A DNA stretch of 64,000 nucleotides, taken from assembly GCF_003387575.1 (NCBI RefSeq), contig NZ_QUAB01000046.1, forward strand, positions 62,001-126,000, read 5' to 3'. This document shows, one piece after another, positions 50,257-59,901 of this stretch (its first letter is position 1; the number at the start of each line of letters is the position of its first letter). Origin of the DNA: Microbacterium bovistercoris (GTDB lineage Bacteria > Actinomycetota > Actinomycetes > Actinomycetales > Microbacteriaceae). The notes below the pieces were generated by a model that was not told the origin of the DNA, did not search any database, and saw nothing but the letters and a program-made list of their open reading frames with translations. A program made the position numbers and the translations under genes.

Positions 50257-53200
50257 TCTGTTCCTCCGGCAGCGCGACCTTGAGCCTCGCCCAGGAGCGG
50301 CCCTGGGTGTCCTTGAGGATGTCGTACTCGACATCGACGTGCGGCTCGATGGCGCTGTACTTGTCGTTCGGGGCGCCGATGACGAGCTGGAAGCCGAGGC
50401 CGCGCCAGGCGCCGATCGCACGCTTCGTGAAGTGCGCGTCGGCCTTGATCAGGGCCTCGTCCATGAACACCGGCGCGTACCGCGGACGTTCGGCGCCGGC
50501 GTCCCCGAGCTGGTAGCGCAGAGCTGCGCCGACGATGAACGCGATGAGCTCCTGCGACTCGCCGCCGGACTTCTCGCCGATGTGGTCGTAGAGGGCCACA
50601 TGCTGCTTCGTGTCGACCGTCACCCGCTCGGCGCTCACCCGCACGTGGTTGCGCACGTCGATGAGATCGGCGAAGTCCGGCGCGGAGCGCCGCAGGTGCG
50701 TGATGAGGCGCGACATCCGCCGGTAGGCGTGCTCGCGGTCCTGGTCCGTCGATGCGGTCTCGATGAGTCCGCGCACCTCGCGCAGATCGCGACGGAACCG
50801 CTTGCGCGCCTCGGACTGGCTCTCGCGCGTGGTGATCTGCAAGCGGTGGTCGTCGTCGTAGAACGGCAGGTCCTGCATGATCCGGTTGATCGGCTCGATG
50901 CGCTCGCGGATCTCCCGCAGCGCCCGGCCCAGAGTCGAGTCGAGGTTCGTGAGGTCGTTGCCGGAGAGATGCACCAGGCTGTCCCGCCACTCGCTCTCGA
51001 GACGGTGCAGTCCGCTGGTCTCGAGCGCGGTGAGGATGTTCTCGAAGTCGTCGACGTAGAGGTCGGGGTCGGCGAGCAGGTTCGGGTTCTCCCAGCGCTC
51101 CAGGAAGCCGCTCATCAGTCGGCGCATCGCTTCGCGTTGCTCGTGGTGCGCGTCGAAAGCCGCTGCGCGGTCCTCGGTGAGCCGGTTGCCGGCAGTGCCG
51201 AGCGCCCCGTCGAAGCGCTCCAGCAGCACCGAAGGAACGGCCTTGGCGGATGCCGGGGTCGCGAAGCGCTCGTCGAGGTAGTGCGCCTGATCGGCATCGA
51301 CCGCACGGCCCGATTCGGCGGCCTCGTCGATCAGTGCCTGTCCGGCGTCGACCTCATCGGTGATCCGGCTCCAGCGTTCCTCGACCTGCTGGCGCTCCGC
51401 CGTCGCGGCCCCGATCTCCTCGCGCAGCCGCACGAGCAGGCGCTTGGACTTCTCGATCTGCGCGGCGATGCCGGCGATGTCGGGGTTCTCGTCTGAGACC
51501 TCGGCCTCGACACGGCGCCAGCGCTCCTGCTCGGCGGCCAGTGCATCGACGTCGACGTTCTCCCAGACGACGTCCACGATCCTGACGTAGGCCGCGCGCT
51601 CGGCATCGAAGCGGTCCAGCGCGTTCTCCGCAGCCGCGACCTCGGCATCGGCGCGCTCCAGGGCGGGCTGCAGCTCGCGGACCGCGGCCTCGAGCTCGCG
51701 CAGCCGGGCGCGGTTGGAGAATCCGAGCACGTTCGCCCGACCGTGACCGCCGTGCGCGCCCTGGTCGCCGCGTGACATCTGCCCCGTGATCGTGAGCGCC
51801 TGATCGTACCGGGCGAGATCCGCCGCAGTGTTCACGCACACGAAGTCGAACCGCTCGCCGAGACGCACCTGCAGCCAGCCGGTGAACGGCGTGTCGGCGT
51901 AGTCGAGGCGACCCGGCATCCGGTCCGCCGCTCCCCCGCCGCTGGCGCGCATCCCGGTGTGCACGCCCTGGTAGGTGAGCCGGCGCGGCGTTCGCACGCC
52001 GTCGATCGCCGTGCGGAACCGATCGAGGTCGGCCGTGTCGATCAGCACAGTGGTGGCGAAGCCTCCCAGCGCAAGATTGAACGCCTCGCGCCACGGCTCG
52101 TACTCGGTGCGCACCTCGATCAGCTCGCCGACGAACGGCAGCTGGTGCGGCTCGAGTCCGGCGGCCTCGGCCAGCAGCTCACGCGAGCGGTACAGGTCGG
52201 CGGGGATGTTGCCGGAGAAGGCGGACGCCTCGTCGAGCGCCCGTTCACGCTGCGTGAGCTCACTGCGCAGCCCGTCGCGGGTGCGCCGGGCCTCGGCCCA
52301 GGCTTCCCGCGCGCTCCCCTTCGCATCGGCATCCGCCAGTACCGCACGGCCGCGCGCGACGATCTTCTCGAAATCGCCTCGGCTGCCGGCTTCGACACCG
52401 AGCACCCGCAGGTCGTCCTCGAGCCGCTCGCGCTGAGCACGAGCCTCGCCCAGCCGGCGCTCCACGCCGCGCAGCTCGCGCTGAGCCGTCTCCAGCCGGT
52501 CACCGCCGCGCTCCCTCAGCAGGTCGCGCAGACCGTCGTGCTCGGTCTCAGCGGCATCCGCCTGCACGCGCTTCTCGCGCACCTGGGCATCGAGCTCGCG
52601 GCGGCGATCGCGCAGCTCGTCCTCCACCTCGCGGAGCAGGTCCATCCGCCGCTCCGCCTTCCACAGCGAGGCGATCGACGACGGATCATCGAACACGCCG
52701 ACGGCGTCGATCAGCGTCATCCGCTCGGCGGCGTCCTCGATGCGCCGTCGCAGGTCGCGGATCGGCTCGAGAGCGGCGACCTGCTGGCGTGCGACCAGCA
52801 TCCGCTGCTTCGTGCTCTCCAGCTCATCGAAGTGCTGCACCACGGCATCCGCGGTGCGCATGGTCTCGGGCTCTTCGAGCACGAGACGCTTGTAGAGGTC
52901 GTCGACGGTGGTGATCTGCTGGCCGGCCTGGATGCGGGCGAGCAGGCTCATCGCGTTCGCCCCGGCGCCCGCGGCGCCGATGCCCAGCACCGAGTGCAGG
53001 CGTGCGGAGAACTCACGGTCGGTGCCGACCGGCTCGAGGCCGGCGGCCCGGACGGCAGCGTCGGTGAGGCGCTGCGCGGCTGCCCTCTCGAGCTCCGCGA
53101 GGTCGAAGGCGCTGTTCACTGTGGCTCGCACGCGCACGGTGTCTTCGAGCACCCGGGCGCCGGCGGGGATGTACCAGGCGCGCACCGCGGTGAAGCGGGA

Positions 53201-53611
53201 GTCGTCGTGGTCGCGCCAGGTCATCGCGATCGCGGTCCACGTGTCCTCCCCGTCGCCGCGGAGAACCTGCACCTTGGTGCCCTCCTCGGTGCGGGTCTCG
53301 TCGAGCTTGCCGCGACCGTAGGAGAGCACGTTGCGCTGCTCGTCGCCGCGCGGACGACCGGTGACCCCGCCGTTGGATGCGCCGTTGAACGGCGTCGTGT
53401 GCGGCATCATCAGCGCGATGTAGGCGTCCATGAGCGTCGACTTGCCGGAGCCGGACCCGCCGCAGAGCAGTGTCGCGGCGGGCGAGAACCGCACCCGGTG
53501 CGGGCCGCCGTCGTAGCCGCCCCAGTTGACCAGCTGCAGGTCCTCGGCGACCCACTGCTGTCCACGGGAGGCCTCCGGGATGAGACCGAAGAGCGTGTCG
53601 ATCATCGTCAT
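50231..53611 (-). CDS. jetC: Wadjet/Mks condensin SMC-like ATPase (JetC/MksB)
   Basis: A 1126-residue SMC-like protein. An N-terminal Walker [10 protein letters not shown] (51-59) follows FSPAATLLC; two long coiled-coil arms flank a hinge-like middle region ([39 protein letters not shown]). The C-terminal head has the signature [15 protein letters not shown] (about 1011-1025) and Walker B APVFMDEA (Asp1051, Glu1052). JetC dimers with JetA and JetB extrude DNA loops; in Wadjet they restrict plasmids and in MksBEF they condense chromosomes. ATG 53611 overlaps jetB by four bases. Confidence 0.93.
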   Translation of the reverse strand: MTMIDTLFGLIPEASRGQQWVAEDLQLVNWGGYDGGPHRVRFSPAATLLCGGSGSGKSTLMDAYIALMMPHTTPFNGASNGGVTGRPRGDEQRNVLSYGRGKLDETRTEEGTKVQVLRGDGEDTWTAIAMTWRDHDDSRFTAVRAWYIPAGARVLEDTVRVRATVNSAFDLAELERAAAQRLTDAAVRAAGLEPVGTDREFSARLHSVLGIGAAGAGANAMSLLARIQAGQQITTVDDLYKRLVLEEPETMRTADAVVQHFDELESTKQRMLVARQQVAALEPIRDLRRRIEDAAERMTLIDAVGVFDDPSSIASLWKAERRMDLLREVEDELRDRRRELDAQVREKRVQADAAETEHDGLRDLLRERGGDRLETAQRELRGVERRLGEARAQRERLEDDLRVLGVEAGSRGDFEKIVARGRAVLADADAKGSAREAWAEARRTRDGLRSELTQRERALDEASAFSGNIPADLYRSRELLAEAAGLEPHQLPFVGELIEVRTEYEPWREAFNLALGGFATTVLIDTADLDRFRTAIDGVRTPRRLTYQGVHTGMRASGGGAADRMPGRLDYADTPFTGWLQVRLGERFDFVCVNTAADLARYDQALTITGQMSRGDQGAHGGHGRANVLGFSNRARLRELEAAVRELQPALERADAEVAAAENALDRFDAERAAYVRIVDVVWENVDVDALAAEQERWRRVEAEVSDENPDIAGIAAQIEKSKRLLVRLREEIGAATAERQQVEERWSRITDEVDAGQALIDEAAESGRAVDADQAHYLDERFATPASAKAVPSVLLERFDGALGTAGNRLTEDRAAAFDAHHEQREAMRRLMSGFLERWENPNLLADPDLYVDDFENILTALETSGLHRLESEWRDSLVHLSGNDLTNLDSTLGRALREIRERIEPINRIMQDLPFYDDDHRLQITTRESQSEARKRFRRDLREVRGLIETASTDQDREHAYRRMSRLITHLRRSAPDFADLIDVRNHVRVSAERVTVDTKQHVALYDHIGEKSGGESQELIAFIVGAALRYQLGDAGAERPRYAPVFMDEALIKADAHFTKRAIGAWRGLGFQLVIGAPNDKYSAIEPHVDVEYDILKDTQGRSWARLKVALPEEQNAALTVRA

Positions 53612-54309
53612 GAGTAGACGTCCTCCAGCGCCTCGGCAGCATCCGCCGCAGCATCCGATCCTGCGAGCCGCTCGGCGGCGGTCTCGCGCAGCCAGTCGCG
53701 CAGCTCGGTGAGCTTCTCGGCGCTGAGCACGACCTCGACGAGCGGCCCGATCCGGTAGCGACCGGTGGTCTCCTCGCTGATGATGCCGTCGTTGGACAGC
53801 TTGCGCATCGCGTCGCGCACCGCCTTCTGGCGGCGCGAGATGTCGCCGTCGGCGTCGGTGAAGTAGCTCAGCACGGTCTGCTCGACGTCCTCGATGTCGA
53901 TGCGCGGCGCCGCCTCCCCGGCGACATTCTCCCGCTCGTAGACGGTGCGCAGATGCACCAGCACGAGGGTCTCGGAGCGCGTGTAGGGCGTGTCGCGCAG
54001 CAGGATCGGGATGTCGAGCTCCTCGATGCGGATCTGCTGCTTGTAGGCCAGGCCGTGCTCGTGGTCGACGACCAGCCGGATGTAGAGGTCGTTCAGCCGG
54101 GACTCGATCACCGTCTGGTTGTCGAGCAGCGTGCGCCACTCCTGGCGGTTGCGCTCGGCCAGCAGGAACCGCCGGTGCAGGACGAGGGCGAGCGTGCGGC
54201 GCACCTCGGGGTCGAGCACGCCCCTGTCGCCGGGGAACAGCTCGGCGAGGTCGTCCTCCATGGCGACGGGAGCGATGAAGCCCGCTTCCTCTGTGCTGTC
54301 GCTGGTCAT
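53608..54309 (-). CDS. jetB: Wadjet/Mks accessory subunit JetB (DUF4194, MksE-like)
   Basis: A 233-residue tandem winged-helix protein of DUF4194. Family segments include [44 protein letters not shown] and the C-terminal wing [37 protein letters not shown]. It acts as the KITE dimer bridging JetA and DNA in the condensin. Four-base overlaps at both ends link it to jetA and jetC in a single operon. Confidence 0.92.
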   Translation of the reverse strand: MTSDSTEEAGFIAPVAMEDDLAELFPGDRGVLDPEVRRTLALVLHRRFLLAERNRQEWRTLLDNQTVIESRLNDLYIRLVVDHEHGLAYKQQIRIEELDIPILLRDTPYTRSETLVLVHLRTVYERENVAGEAAPRIDIEDVEQTVLSYFTDADGDISRRQKAVRDAMRKLSNDGIISEETTGRYRIGPLVEVVLSAEKLTELRDWLRETAAERLAGSDAAADAAEALEDVYS

Positions 54310-55769
54310 TCCGAGTCCTTCCTCGCGTGCGCGGTCACGGCCTCGAAGGCGAACCGTCGCGCGGTGCCGTCCGGGCGTACTGCCTCGACGATCGAGATCC
54401 CCTCTCCGCTGGAGAGGGCTCCGCGGTGTGCGATCTCGAGCAGGCCGAGCAGGTCGACCGGACGGCGGGTGATGTCGGCGGCGCCCTCGAAGGCCTCACC
54501 GAGGTCGAAGGTGTCGCCGAGCCTTGCGACGTAAGCCTCGAGCTCCGCATAGTGCGGGCCACCCCAGGCGCGGGTGTCCGCGTCGAGGAACTCGACATCC
54601 TGCCCCTGAGACGCGAGCGCCGCGGGTGCTCCGGGCGGGCGGATGTCGCCGAGCGACTGCCTCAGGTGCCCGATGTGCGCGACGGGCAGGCGGCGCAGCG
54701 GCTCGACCGGCGTCTCCGGCGCGCGAGTATGGGTCCACGCCTGGAGGCCTGCGATCACGTCGCGCAGCAACTCGTCGACCTGGCGGTCGCGCGCGGGATC
54801 GTGCGTGCGCACCTGCCCCGCGATGACGTGCGAGGCACGCCGCTGCGCCGTGAGCACCTCCTGCACGCCGAGTTCCATGCGACGGCCGATCATGTCGAGC
54901 TCGGTGCGCTGCGTGGCGTCGAGCATCTCGGCGAACGGTCGCGAAAGCAGGCCGTGCAGCTGCGCGGTGAGGGCGTCGATGCGCTCAGGGTCGCCGATCA
55001 GGCGGAGCGCGCCGGCGAACGCCTGGCCCTCACGGGTCGACTGCATCACCTGCTGACCACGCAGCAGGTATTCGCGCAGTACCTCGCCCGTGGGGCGCTC
55101 GTCGCGGCGCAGGTCGCGGATCACGTCGCGCTGCATCGCCTTGATCGACTCCGCGACCCGGGTGAAGTCCGCCGGGAGCCCGCGCGAGAGATGCAGAACG
55201 TTCTCGGCCTCTTCGAGCAGCTCGTCGTCGGGGACCGGGTCGGCGGCGCCGCTCTCGAGGGCGGCGATCTGGGCGTCGAGCGCATCGCGCTCGGCCTTCA
55301 GTCGCCTCAGGCGCCTGGCCGGATCGCCGTCGGCGTTGCCGGCCAGCCGCTCGACGGCCTCGAGCAGGGTGCGAACGCGCGAGTTGGAGACGCGCGACCC
55401 GCCGCCGGTGAGGTCGGCGATCTCGAGCGCGCGCACGGCGTGCGCGGTGAGGCGGTACACCTCGGTCTCGCCCTCGATCTGCTGACCGAGCCAGCCGACC
55501 TTGACCCAGTAGCGGCACACCTCACGACCGGATGCGGCAGGCAGGCGCCTGCGGTCGTCCTCGTAGCCCTCGGCGCGGAGCTGGTCGAGCATCTCGCCGA
55601 CCTCGACATGCGCGTCGGCGACGGCCACGGTGGGCCGGTCTGCGGAGAACATCAGACTCAGAGCTGAGACGACGAACGGCGCGTAGCGCCCGTGCAGCAG
55701 GTCGAGGGTCGGGGTCTTGAACGCCGCGAGTGCGCGCAGATAGGCAGCCTCTGCTCGAGTACCCGTCAC
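54306..55769 (-). CDS. jetA: Wadjet/Mks kleisin subunit JetA (DUF3375, MksF-like)
   Basis: A 487-residue DUF3375 protein, the kleisin of the system. It begins [32 protein letters not shown], the conserved DUF3375 opening, with a winged helix, a middle coiled coil ([21 protein letters not shown]) and a C-terminal wing domain. It closes the JetC ring. GTG 55769 lies behind GGGAGC; a TAGGCT hexamer at 55836-55841 on the minus strand gives a leader of about 60 bases. First gene of jetABC. Confidence 0.92.
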   Translation of the reverse strand: MTGTRAEAAYLRALAAFKTPTLDLLHGRYAPFVVSALSLMFSADRPTVAVADAHVEVGEMLDQLRAEGYEDDRRRLPAASGREVCRYWVKVGWLGQQIEGETEVYRLTAHAVRALEIADLTGGGSRVSNSRVRTLLEAVERLAGNADGDPARRLRRLKAERDALDAQIAALESGAADPVPDDELLEEAENVLHLSRGLPADFTRVAESIKAMQRDVIRDLRRDERPTGEVLREYLLRGQQVMQSTREGQAFAGALRLIGDPERIDALTAQLHGLLSRPFAEMLDATQRTELDMIGRRMELGVQEVLTAQRRASHVIAGQVRTHDPARDRQVDELLRDVIAGLQAWTHTRAPETPVEPLRRLPVAHIGHLRQSLGDIRPPGAPAALASQGQDVEFLDADTRAWGGPHYAELEAYVARLGDTFDLGEAFEGAADITRRPVDLLGLLEIAHRGALSSGEGISIVEAVRPDGTARRFAFEAVTAHARKDSE

Positions 55770-55835
55770 GCTGCTCCCGAAGATCCCTGAAAACCGTGCC
55801 GATCCCGCGTGGTCCCGCGTAGAGCAGCACCCTCC

Positions 55836-55841
55836 AGCCTA
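55836..55841 (-). promoter_or_regulatory. Possible -10 element of the jetABC operon
   Basis: TAGGCT on the minus strand, 66 bases before GTG 55769. Two direct copies of TCCCGCGT (55803-55810, 55813-55820) lie in the leader. Confidence 0.4.
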
Positions 55842-55978
55842 GCGGGGCGGTGCCAGGCGCCGAACTCCCCGGCGTCTTCGCGAACACCATCGCACCGGGT
55901 GTCGAAACGCCGGGTCGCCGTTCGTGGTCTTGATAGCCGGGCCACAACGGATCCGGCCCGACCGGAAGGGCTTCTCAC

Positions 55979-56167
55979 ATGTACATCGATCCGATGGGTC
56001 TGCTCCTCATCCACACCGCCGAGACCGAGCAGCGCCTGGCCAGGGCTGAGCTTCGTCGCGTGATCGCCGAACGCGTCGCGCCCGACGAGCGCGAGCAGCC
56101 GTCGGCGAAAGCGGCGGCGCACCCGCGGAGCCGCCACTTCTTCCGGAAGACTGTCGAAGCACGCTGA
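55979..56167 (+). CDS. Small hypothetical protein
   Basis: A 62-residue ORF opening MYIDPMGLLLIHTAETEQRLARAELRRV, preceded by GGAAGGG about nine bases before ATG. The sequence suggests one amphipathic helix and a basic C-terminus (RSRHFFRKTVEAR). No family is recognised. It lies 58 bases ahead of the ECF42-type sigma gene and may be co-transcribed with it. Confidence 0.5.
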   Translation: MYIDPMGLLLIHTAETEQRLARAELRRVIAERVAPDEREQPSAKAAAHPRSRHFFRKTVEAR

Positions 56168-56225
56168 CCCTGCTCATAGAACAGATGAGACGACGCATCA
56201 CACACCCCCGACTCGAAGGATGATC

Positions 56226-57494
56226 GTGACCTCACACCAGGACGGCATCACGGATGTGGCAGCTGTGATCACGCGAACGCATCGTGAGGAGTGGGCGCGG
56301 ATCGTCGCCGGCCTGACACGGCGGCTCGGCGACCTCGATCTGGCTGAGGAGATGGCGGCGGACGCGTTCGCAACCGCCGTCGAGCACTGGCCGGCGCACG
56401 GCGTGCCACCGAATCCGCCCGGCTGGCTGACGACCACCGCGAACCGCAAGGCGATCGACCGTCTGCGCCGCGAGGCGCGGCGGGAGGACAAGCACCGGGA
56501 GGCTCTCATGCTGCACGATCCGGAACCGGCTGAGCCCACCGGGGCGGTCGAGGACGACCGGCTGCGGCTCCTGTTCATCTGCTGCCACCCGGCGCTCCCG
56601 CTGGAGGCCCGGGTCGCGCTGACCCTGAGGATGCTCGGCGGGCTCACCGTGGCCGAGATCGCACACGCATTCCTCGTGCAGGACACGACGATGGGTCAGC
56701 GGATCAGCCGGGCGAAGGCGAAGATCAAGACCGCCGGCATCCCGTTCTCCAACCCCGAGCCGGACGATCTCCCCGCCCGTGTCGACGGCGTCCTCACGGT
56801 GCTGTATCTCGTGTTCAACGAGGGATACCTCGCCTCCGCCCCCGACGCTCCCCCGATTCGGCGCGACCTGACCGCGGAGGCGATACGTCTCACCCGCCTC
56901 ACGCGTGAGCTCCTGCCCGACGACGCCGAGGTGACCGGCCTGCTCGCCCTGATGCTGCTCACCGAGGCCCGCGCTCGGACGCGCCTCTCCACCGACGGGG
57001 AGCTGGTGCGGCTGGATGAGCAGGATCGCGGCGCCTGGGACCGGGCGCTCATCGCCGAAGGCCTGCAACTGTTGGAGACATCCGACACGACGGATGCTCC
57101 GCCCGGCCGCTACCGGCTGCTCGCCTCGATCAACGCCGAACACGTCTCGGCCCCGCACGCGCGAGACACGGACTGGGCACGCATCGTGACTCTCTACACC
57201 CGGCTCGAAGAGATCGACCCGAGCCCGATCGTCACGCTCAACAAGGCGATCGCCGTCTCAGAGCACGATTCACCGGATGTCGCGCTCGCGATCGTCGATC
57301 GACTCGCGGACAGCCTCGATGGCTTCCACGCCTTCCACGCCACCCGTGCGGAACTGCTCCGCGCGACCGGCCGATCCGCCGATGCGCGGATCGCCTACGA
57401 CCGCGCGATCGACCTCGCAGGGAACACCGCCGAGACGGCACACCTCAGCCGCAGACGCAATCAACTCGCCGCACCGAATGGAGCACGCTCATGA
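56226..57494 (+). CDS. ECF42-type RNA polymerase sigma factor with C-terminal helical domain
   Basis: A 422-residue sigma factor. Region 2 (HREEWARIVAGLTRRLGDLDLAEEMAADAFATAVEHWP to WLTTTANRKAIDRLRREARR) and region 4 (LTLRMLGGLTVAEIAHAFLVQDTTMGQRISRAKAKIK) are followed by a 200-residue TPR-like extension starting with the group hallmark DGVLTVLYLVFNEGYLA. No anti-sigma factor is adjacent; ECF42 proteins are thought to be controlled through their own extension. GTG 56226 is preferred because GAAGG lies at proper distance, whereas ATG 56220 touches it. Four-base overlap with the YCII gene. Confidence 0.9.
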   Translation: MTSHQDGITDVAAVITRTHREEWARIVAGLTRRLGDLDLAEEMAADAFATAVEHWPAHGVPPNPPGWLTTTANRKAIDRLRREARREDKHREALMLHDPEPAEPTGAVEDDRLRLLFICCHPALPLEARVALTLRMLGGLTVAEIAHAFLVQDTTMGQRISRAKAKIKTAGIPFSNPEPDDLPARVDGVLTVLYLVFNEGYLASAPDAPPIRRDLTAEAIRLTRLTRELLPDDAEVTGLLALMLLTEARARTRLSTDGELVRLDEQDRGAWDRALIAEGLQLLETSDTTDAPPGRYRLLASINAEHVSAPHARDTDWARIVTLYTRLEEIDPSPIVTLNKAIAVSEHDSPDVALAIVDRLADSLDGFHAFHATRAELLRATGRSADARIAYDRAIDLAGNTAETAHLSRRRNQLAAPNGARS

Positions 57495-57847
57495 GCAGCA
57501 AGTACCTCGTCATCCACATGTCCGACCCGACCGGCGCCGACCTGCCGCAGTCCGAGGATCAGACGATCCTCGAGAACTGGGCCGCCGAGGGCAACGCCGC
57601 CGGCCGCCTCGAGATGGGCGCCCCGGTCGCCGGCCCCGAGTCGGCGAAGTCCGTCGCCGTCCGCGGCGGCCGGACCCTCATCACCGACGGGCCGTTCCCG
57701 GAGTTCAAGGAGTGGTTCGCCGGCTACGACCTGATCACCGCCGAATCGATCGAGGAGGCCGCGGAGTTCATGGCGAAGCATCCGATCGCCCTCAGCGGAC
57801 GGATCTACATCCTGCCGCTGGTGAAGCTGCCGTGGGACCAGGACTGA
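57491..57847 (+). CDS. YCII-related (DGPF) protein
   Basis: A 118-residue protein of the YCII/DGPF family: MSSKYLVIHMSDPTG, then TDGPFPEFKEWFAGYDLITAESIEEAAEFMAKHP, the family centre. DGPF proteins are the standing genomic partners of ECF42 sigma factors, but their biochemical role is not known; the ferredoxin-like fold suggests a small-molecule enzyme or sensor. The start overlaps the sigma gene by four bases. The gene order (sigma first) differs from loci where the DGPF gene comes first. Confidence 0.9.
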   Translation: MSSKYLVIHMSDPTGADLPQSEDQTILENWAAEGNAAGRLEMGAPVAGPESAKSVAVRGGRTLITDGPFPEFKEWFAGYDLITAESIEEAAEFMAKHPIALSGRIYILPLVKLPWDQD

Positions 57848-57960
57848 CAGGCGAGGCTGTGCGACCGCGACGCCCGCAGGTCAGTCGCGGTTCGGCCCGT
57901 GCCACCGAGTTGAGTGCGACCTTGTTCCGATTCTTCCGGCGGGAGCGTTCGGCGTGCAGG

Positions 57961-58608
57961 TCACACGAAGCCCTCCTCGACCAGCACGCATCCGCTCTCG
58001 GTGATGACGTGGGCCTGTCCGGAACCCCCGACGACGCGTGACCAGCTCTCCACGAAGAGACGGCCCCGATGAATCGACATGCCGAAGCCGCCGTACATGC
58101 CGGGATAGCCGAACCACAGGGTCTCGAACGTCTCGAGGGCGATGACCTCCGTCGGCACCGCCCGGAATCCGACCGGATCGAGCCTCTCGGTGCGCTCGGC
58201 GATCAGCGCGGCCAGGTGCCGATCCCACGCGGCGAATCGTCGCCTCTCCTGATCGCTGGGTGTGTGCGTGGCAAGGGCTTCCCGTAGGTGATGATGCCCG
58301 TTCCTCTCGGCGAGGTCGATCGGGCGATCACCGTCGGCGGTCGGGAGCGATCGCCACGCCCCGCGCCGCACGAGCTCCTCGACGACATCGACCGGTGCAC
58401 CGAGAAATGCGGCCTGATGCAGCGGCGTGAACCAGGACTGACCGCCGATCCGCCACTGATTCACCGTCGGGCGGCCTGCGTCCAAGAGCCCGAGCACCGC
58501 GGCCCAGTCCCCTGCCTTCGCCGCATCCGCGAGTCGCTCGCCATCATCGAGGTGGGTCGGGTTCAGCACCTCGGGGTCGAGAATGCCGGGCCACTCAGCG
58601 TTCAGCAT
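57961..58608 (-). CDS. Ankyrin-repeat protein
   Basis: A 215-residue soluble protein. Two or three ankyrin-type repeats are visible: GERLADAAKAGDWAAVLGLLDAG, WFTPLHQAAFLGAPVDVVEELVRRGA, DGDRPIDLAERNGHHHLREAL. The C-terminal 100 residues (ETFETLWFGYPGMYGGFGMSIHRGRLFVESWSRVVGGSGQ) form a separate beta-rich domain. ATG 58608 follows GGAGGAG. Function unknown; ankyrin repeats imply protein binding. It lies just downstream of the tRNA-Ala terminator. Confidence 0.75.
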   Translation of the reverse strand: MLNAEWPGILDPEVLNPTHLDDGERLADAAKAGDWAAVLGLLDAGRPTVNQWRIGGQSWFTPLHQAAFLGAPVDVVEELVRRGAWRSLPTADGDRPIDLAERNGHHHLREALATHTPSDQERRRFAAWDRHLAALIAERTERLDPVGFRAVPTEVIALETFETLWFGYPGMYGGFGMSIHRGRLFVESWSRVVGGSGQAHVITESGCVLVEEGFV

Positions 58609-58634
58609 CGGCTCCTCCCTCGCAACCAACGGAA

Positions 58635-58659
58635 AAAGCCCCCGGATTCCGGGGGCTTT
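58635..58659 (-). terminator. Terminator of tRNA-Ala
   Basis: An 11-bp stem (AAAGCCCCCGG and complement) with a 3-base loop, three bases after the tRNA 3' end, followed on the minus strand by a run of Ts. Confidence 0.9.
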
Positions 58660-58661
58660 CT

Positions 58662-58737
58662 TGGTGGACCTGAGGGGACTCGAACCCCTGACCCCCTGCA
58701 TGCCATGCAGGTGCGCTACCAGCTGCGCCACAGGCCC
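58662..58737 (-). tRNA. tRNA-Ala (anticodon GGC)
   Basis: A 76-base minus-strand cloverleaf with encoded CCA. Acceptor GGGCCTG pairs with CAGGTCC (one G-U), the D loop has AGCTGGTAGC, the anticodon stem-loop is CCTGC-ATGGCAT-GCAGG with anticodon GGC, and the T arm has GGTTCGAGTCC. It decodes GCC and GCU alanine codons. Confidence 0.95.
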
Positions 58738-58772
58738 ATCTTCGTCTCGGATCTCTCCGCGACAACTCATTC

Positions 58773-58778
58773 AGCTTA
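58773..58778 (-). promoter_or_regulatory. Probable -10 element of tRNA-Ala
   Basis: TAAGCT on the minus strand, 35 bases before the tRNA 5' end. Confidence 0.4.
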
Positions 58779-58831
58779 CAACACCGATCCGGACGATCGC
58801 GAATCGTGCCCGCATCCCGGGTGTTTCGCGC

Positions 58832-59521
58832 TCAGGCGCCGGGACGCACCGTGAGATCGGTGATCTCCGCGTCGCGCGGAAGGTCGAGAGCGGTGAGGAT
58901 GCTGGTGACGACGGACTCTGGGTCCATGAACCGCTCAGGGCGGTAGTCCTGCCCCTCCTGCTGGTGCACCCTCTCCTGCATCGGCGTCGCCGTGCGTCCC
59001 GGGTACACCGACGTGACCCGCACACCGTTCTCGCGCTCCTCGGCTCTGAGTGCGTCAGCCAGCGCCTTCAGCCCGTGCTTCGAGGCGGCATAGGCCGCCC
59101 AGCCGGCGTGCGCGTGCAGGCCTGCGCCCGAGTTCACGAACACGACCTGTCCGCGCGAGACGCGCAGCACCGGCAGAAGCAGCCGGGTGAGCTCAGCGGG
59201 GCCCGTGAGGTTCACGGCGAGCTGCTGCTCCCAGAGCGCCACAGGCAGATCGCCGACGGAACCGAGATCGACGACGCCCGCCGCATGCACGACCGAATCG
59301 ATCCGCTCGGGGAGGTGCTGTTTGGACAGCGCCCACGACAGCCTGCCCGGCTGCGCGAGGTCTCCGACGAGCATCGAGGCGTCCGGAAAGTCGTGCGCGA
59401 TCTGGCGCGCCCGGCCGGCATCCCGTGCCAGCAGGACCAGTTCGTCACCGCGGTTCTGCAGTCGTCGCGCGAGCGCCGCACCGATGCCGGATCCGGCGCC
59501 GGTGATGAGGTGGACGGCCAT
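58832..59521 (-). CDS. Short-chain dehydrogenase/reductase
   Basis: A 229-residue classical SDR. The cofactor motif TGAGSGIG is at residues 7-14, NSGAG supplies the catalytic serine region and YAASK the catalytic Tyr and Lys. Arg residues after the second strand (LLARDAGRARQ) favour NADP(H). It starts two bases after the rsfS stop, so it belongs to the nadD operon transcriptionally, but its substrate is unknown. Confidence 0.87.
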   Translation of the reverse strand: MAVHLITGAGSGIGAALARRLQNRGDELVLLARDAGRARQIAHDFPDASMLVGDLAQPGRLSWALSKQHLPERIDSVVHAAGVVDLGSVGDLPVALWEQQLAVNLTGPAELTRLLLPVLRVSRGQVVFVNSGAGLHAHAGWAAYAASKHGLKALADALRAEERENGVRVTSVYPGRTATPMQERVHQQEGQDYRPERFMDPESVVTSILTALDLPRDAEITDLTVRPGA

Positions 59522-59523
59522 CC

Positions 59524-59901
59524 TCAGCTGCGCTCGGCCGTCTCCGCGACCTCGATCGGAACGATCGGGCAGTCCTTCCAGAGCCGCTCCAGGCCGTAGT
59601 AGGTGCGCTCCTCGGAGTGGAACACGTGCACGATCAGATCGCCGAAGTCCAGCAGCACCCAGCGCGCCTCGGCACGGCCCTCACGGCGCACGCGTCGATG
59701 ACCGGCCTCGAGCAGGCGATCCTCGACCTCGTCCGCGATCGCGGCGACGTTGCGCTCGCTGTTACCGGTGACGAGCAGGAAGATGTCGACCAGCGGCAGC
59801 GGCTGGGAGACGTCGAGGGCGACGAGGTCCTCACCGCCCTTGTCGACCGCGGCCTCGGCTGCGACCTGCAGCATCTGCACCGAGTTCTCGAACGCCTGCA
59901 T
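59524..59901 (-). CDS. rsfS: Ribosomal silencing factor RsfS
   Basis: A 125-residue RsfS/Iojap protein: VAAEAAVDKGGEDLVALDVSQ, LPLVDIFLLVTGNSERNVAAIADEVEDRL and WVLLDFGDLIVHVFHSEERTYYGLERLW. It binds uL14 on the 50S subunit and blocks subunit joining in starved cells. The ATG overlaps the upstream stop by one base (TGATG). The nadD...rsfS pairing is conserved across bacteria. Confidence 0.95.
   Translation of the reverse strand: MQAFENSVQMLQVAAEAAVDKGGEDLVALDVSQPLPLVDIFLLVTGNSERNVAAIADEVEDRLLEAGHRRVRREGRAEARWVLLDFGDLIVHVFHSEERTYYGLERLWKDCPIVPIEVAETAERS

Noticed and set aside
55770..56225. jetD on the upstream side of jetA
   Set aside because: Only a 62-codon ORF on the opposite strand lies here; nothing resembles a DUF3322/DUF2220 protein.
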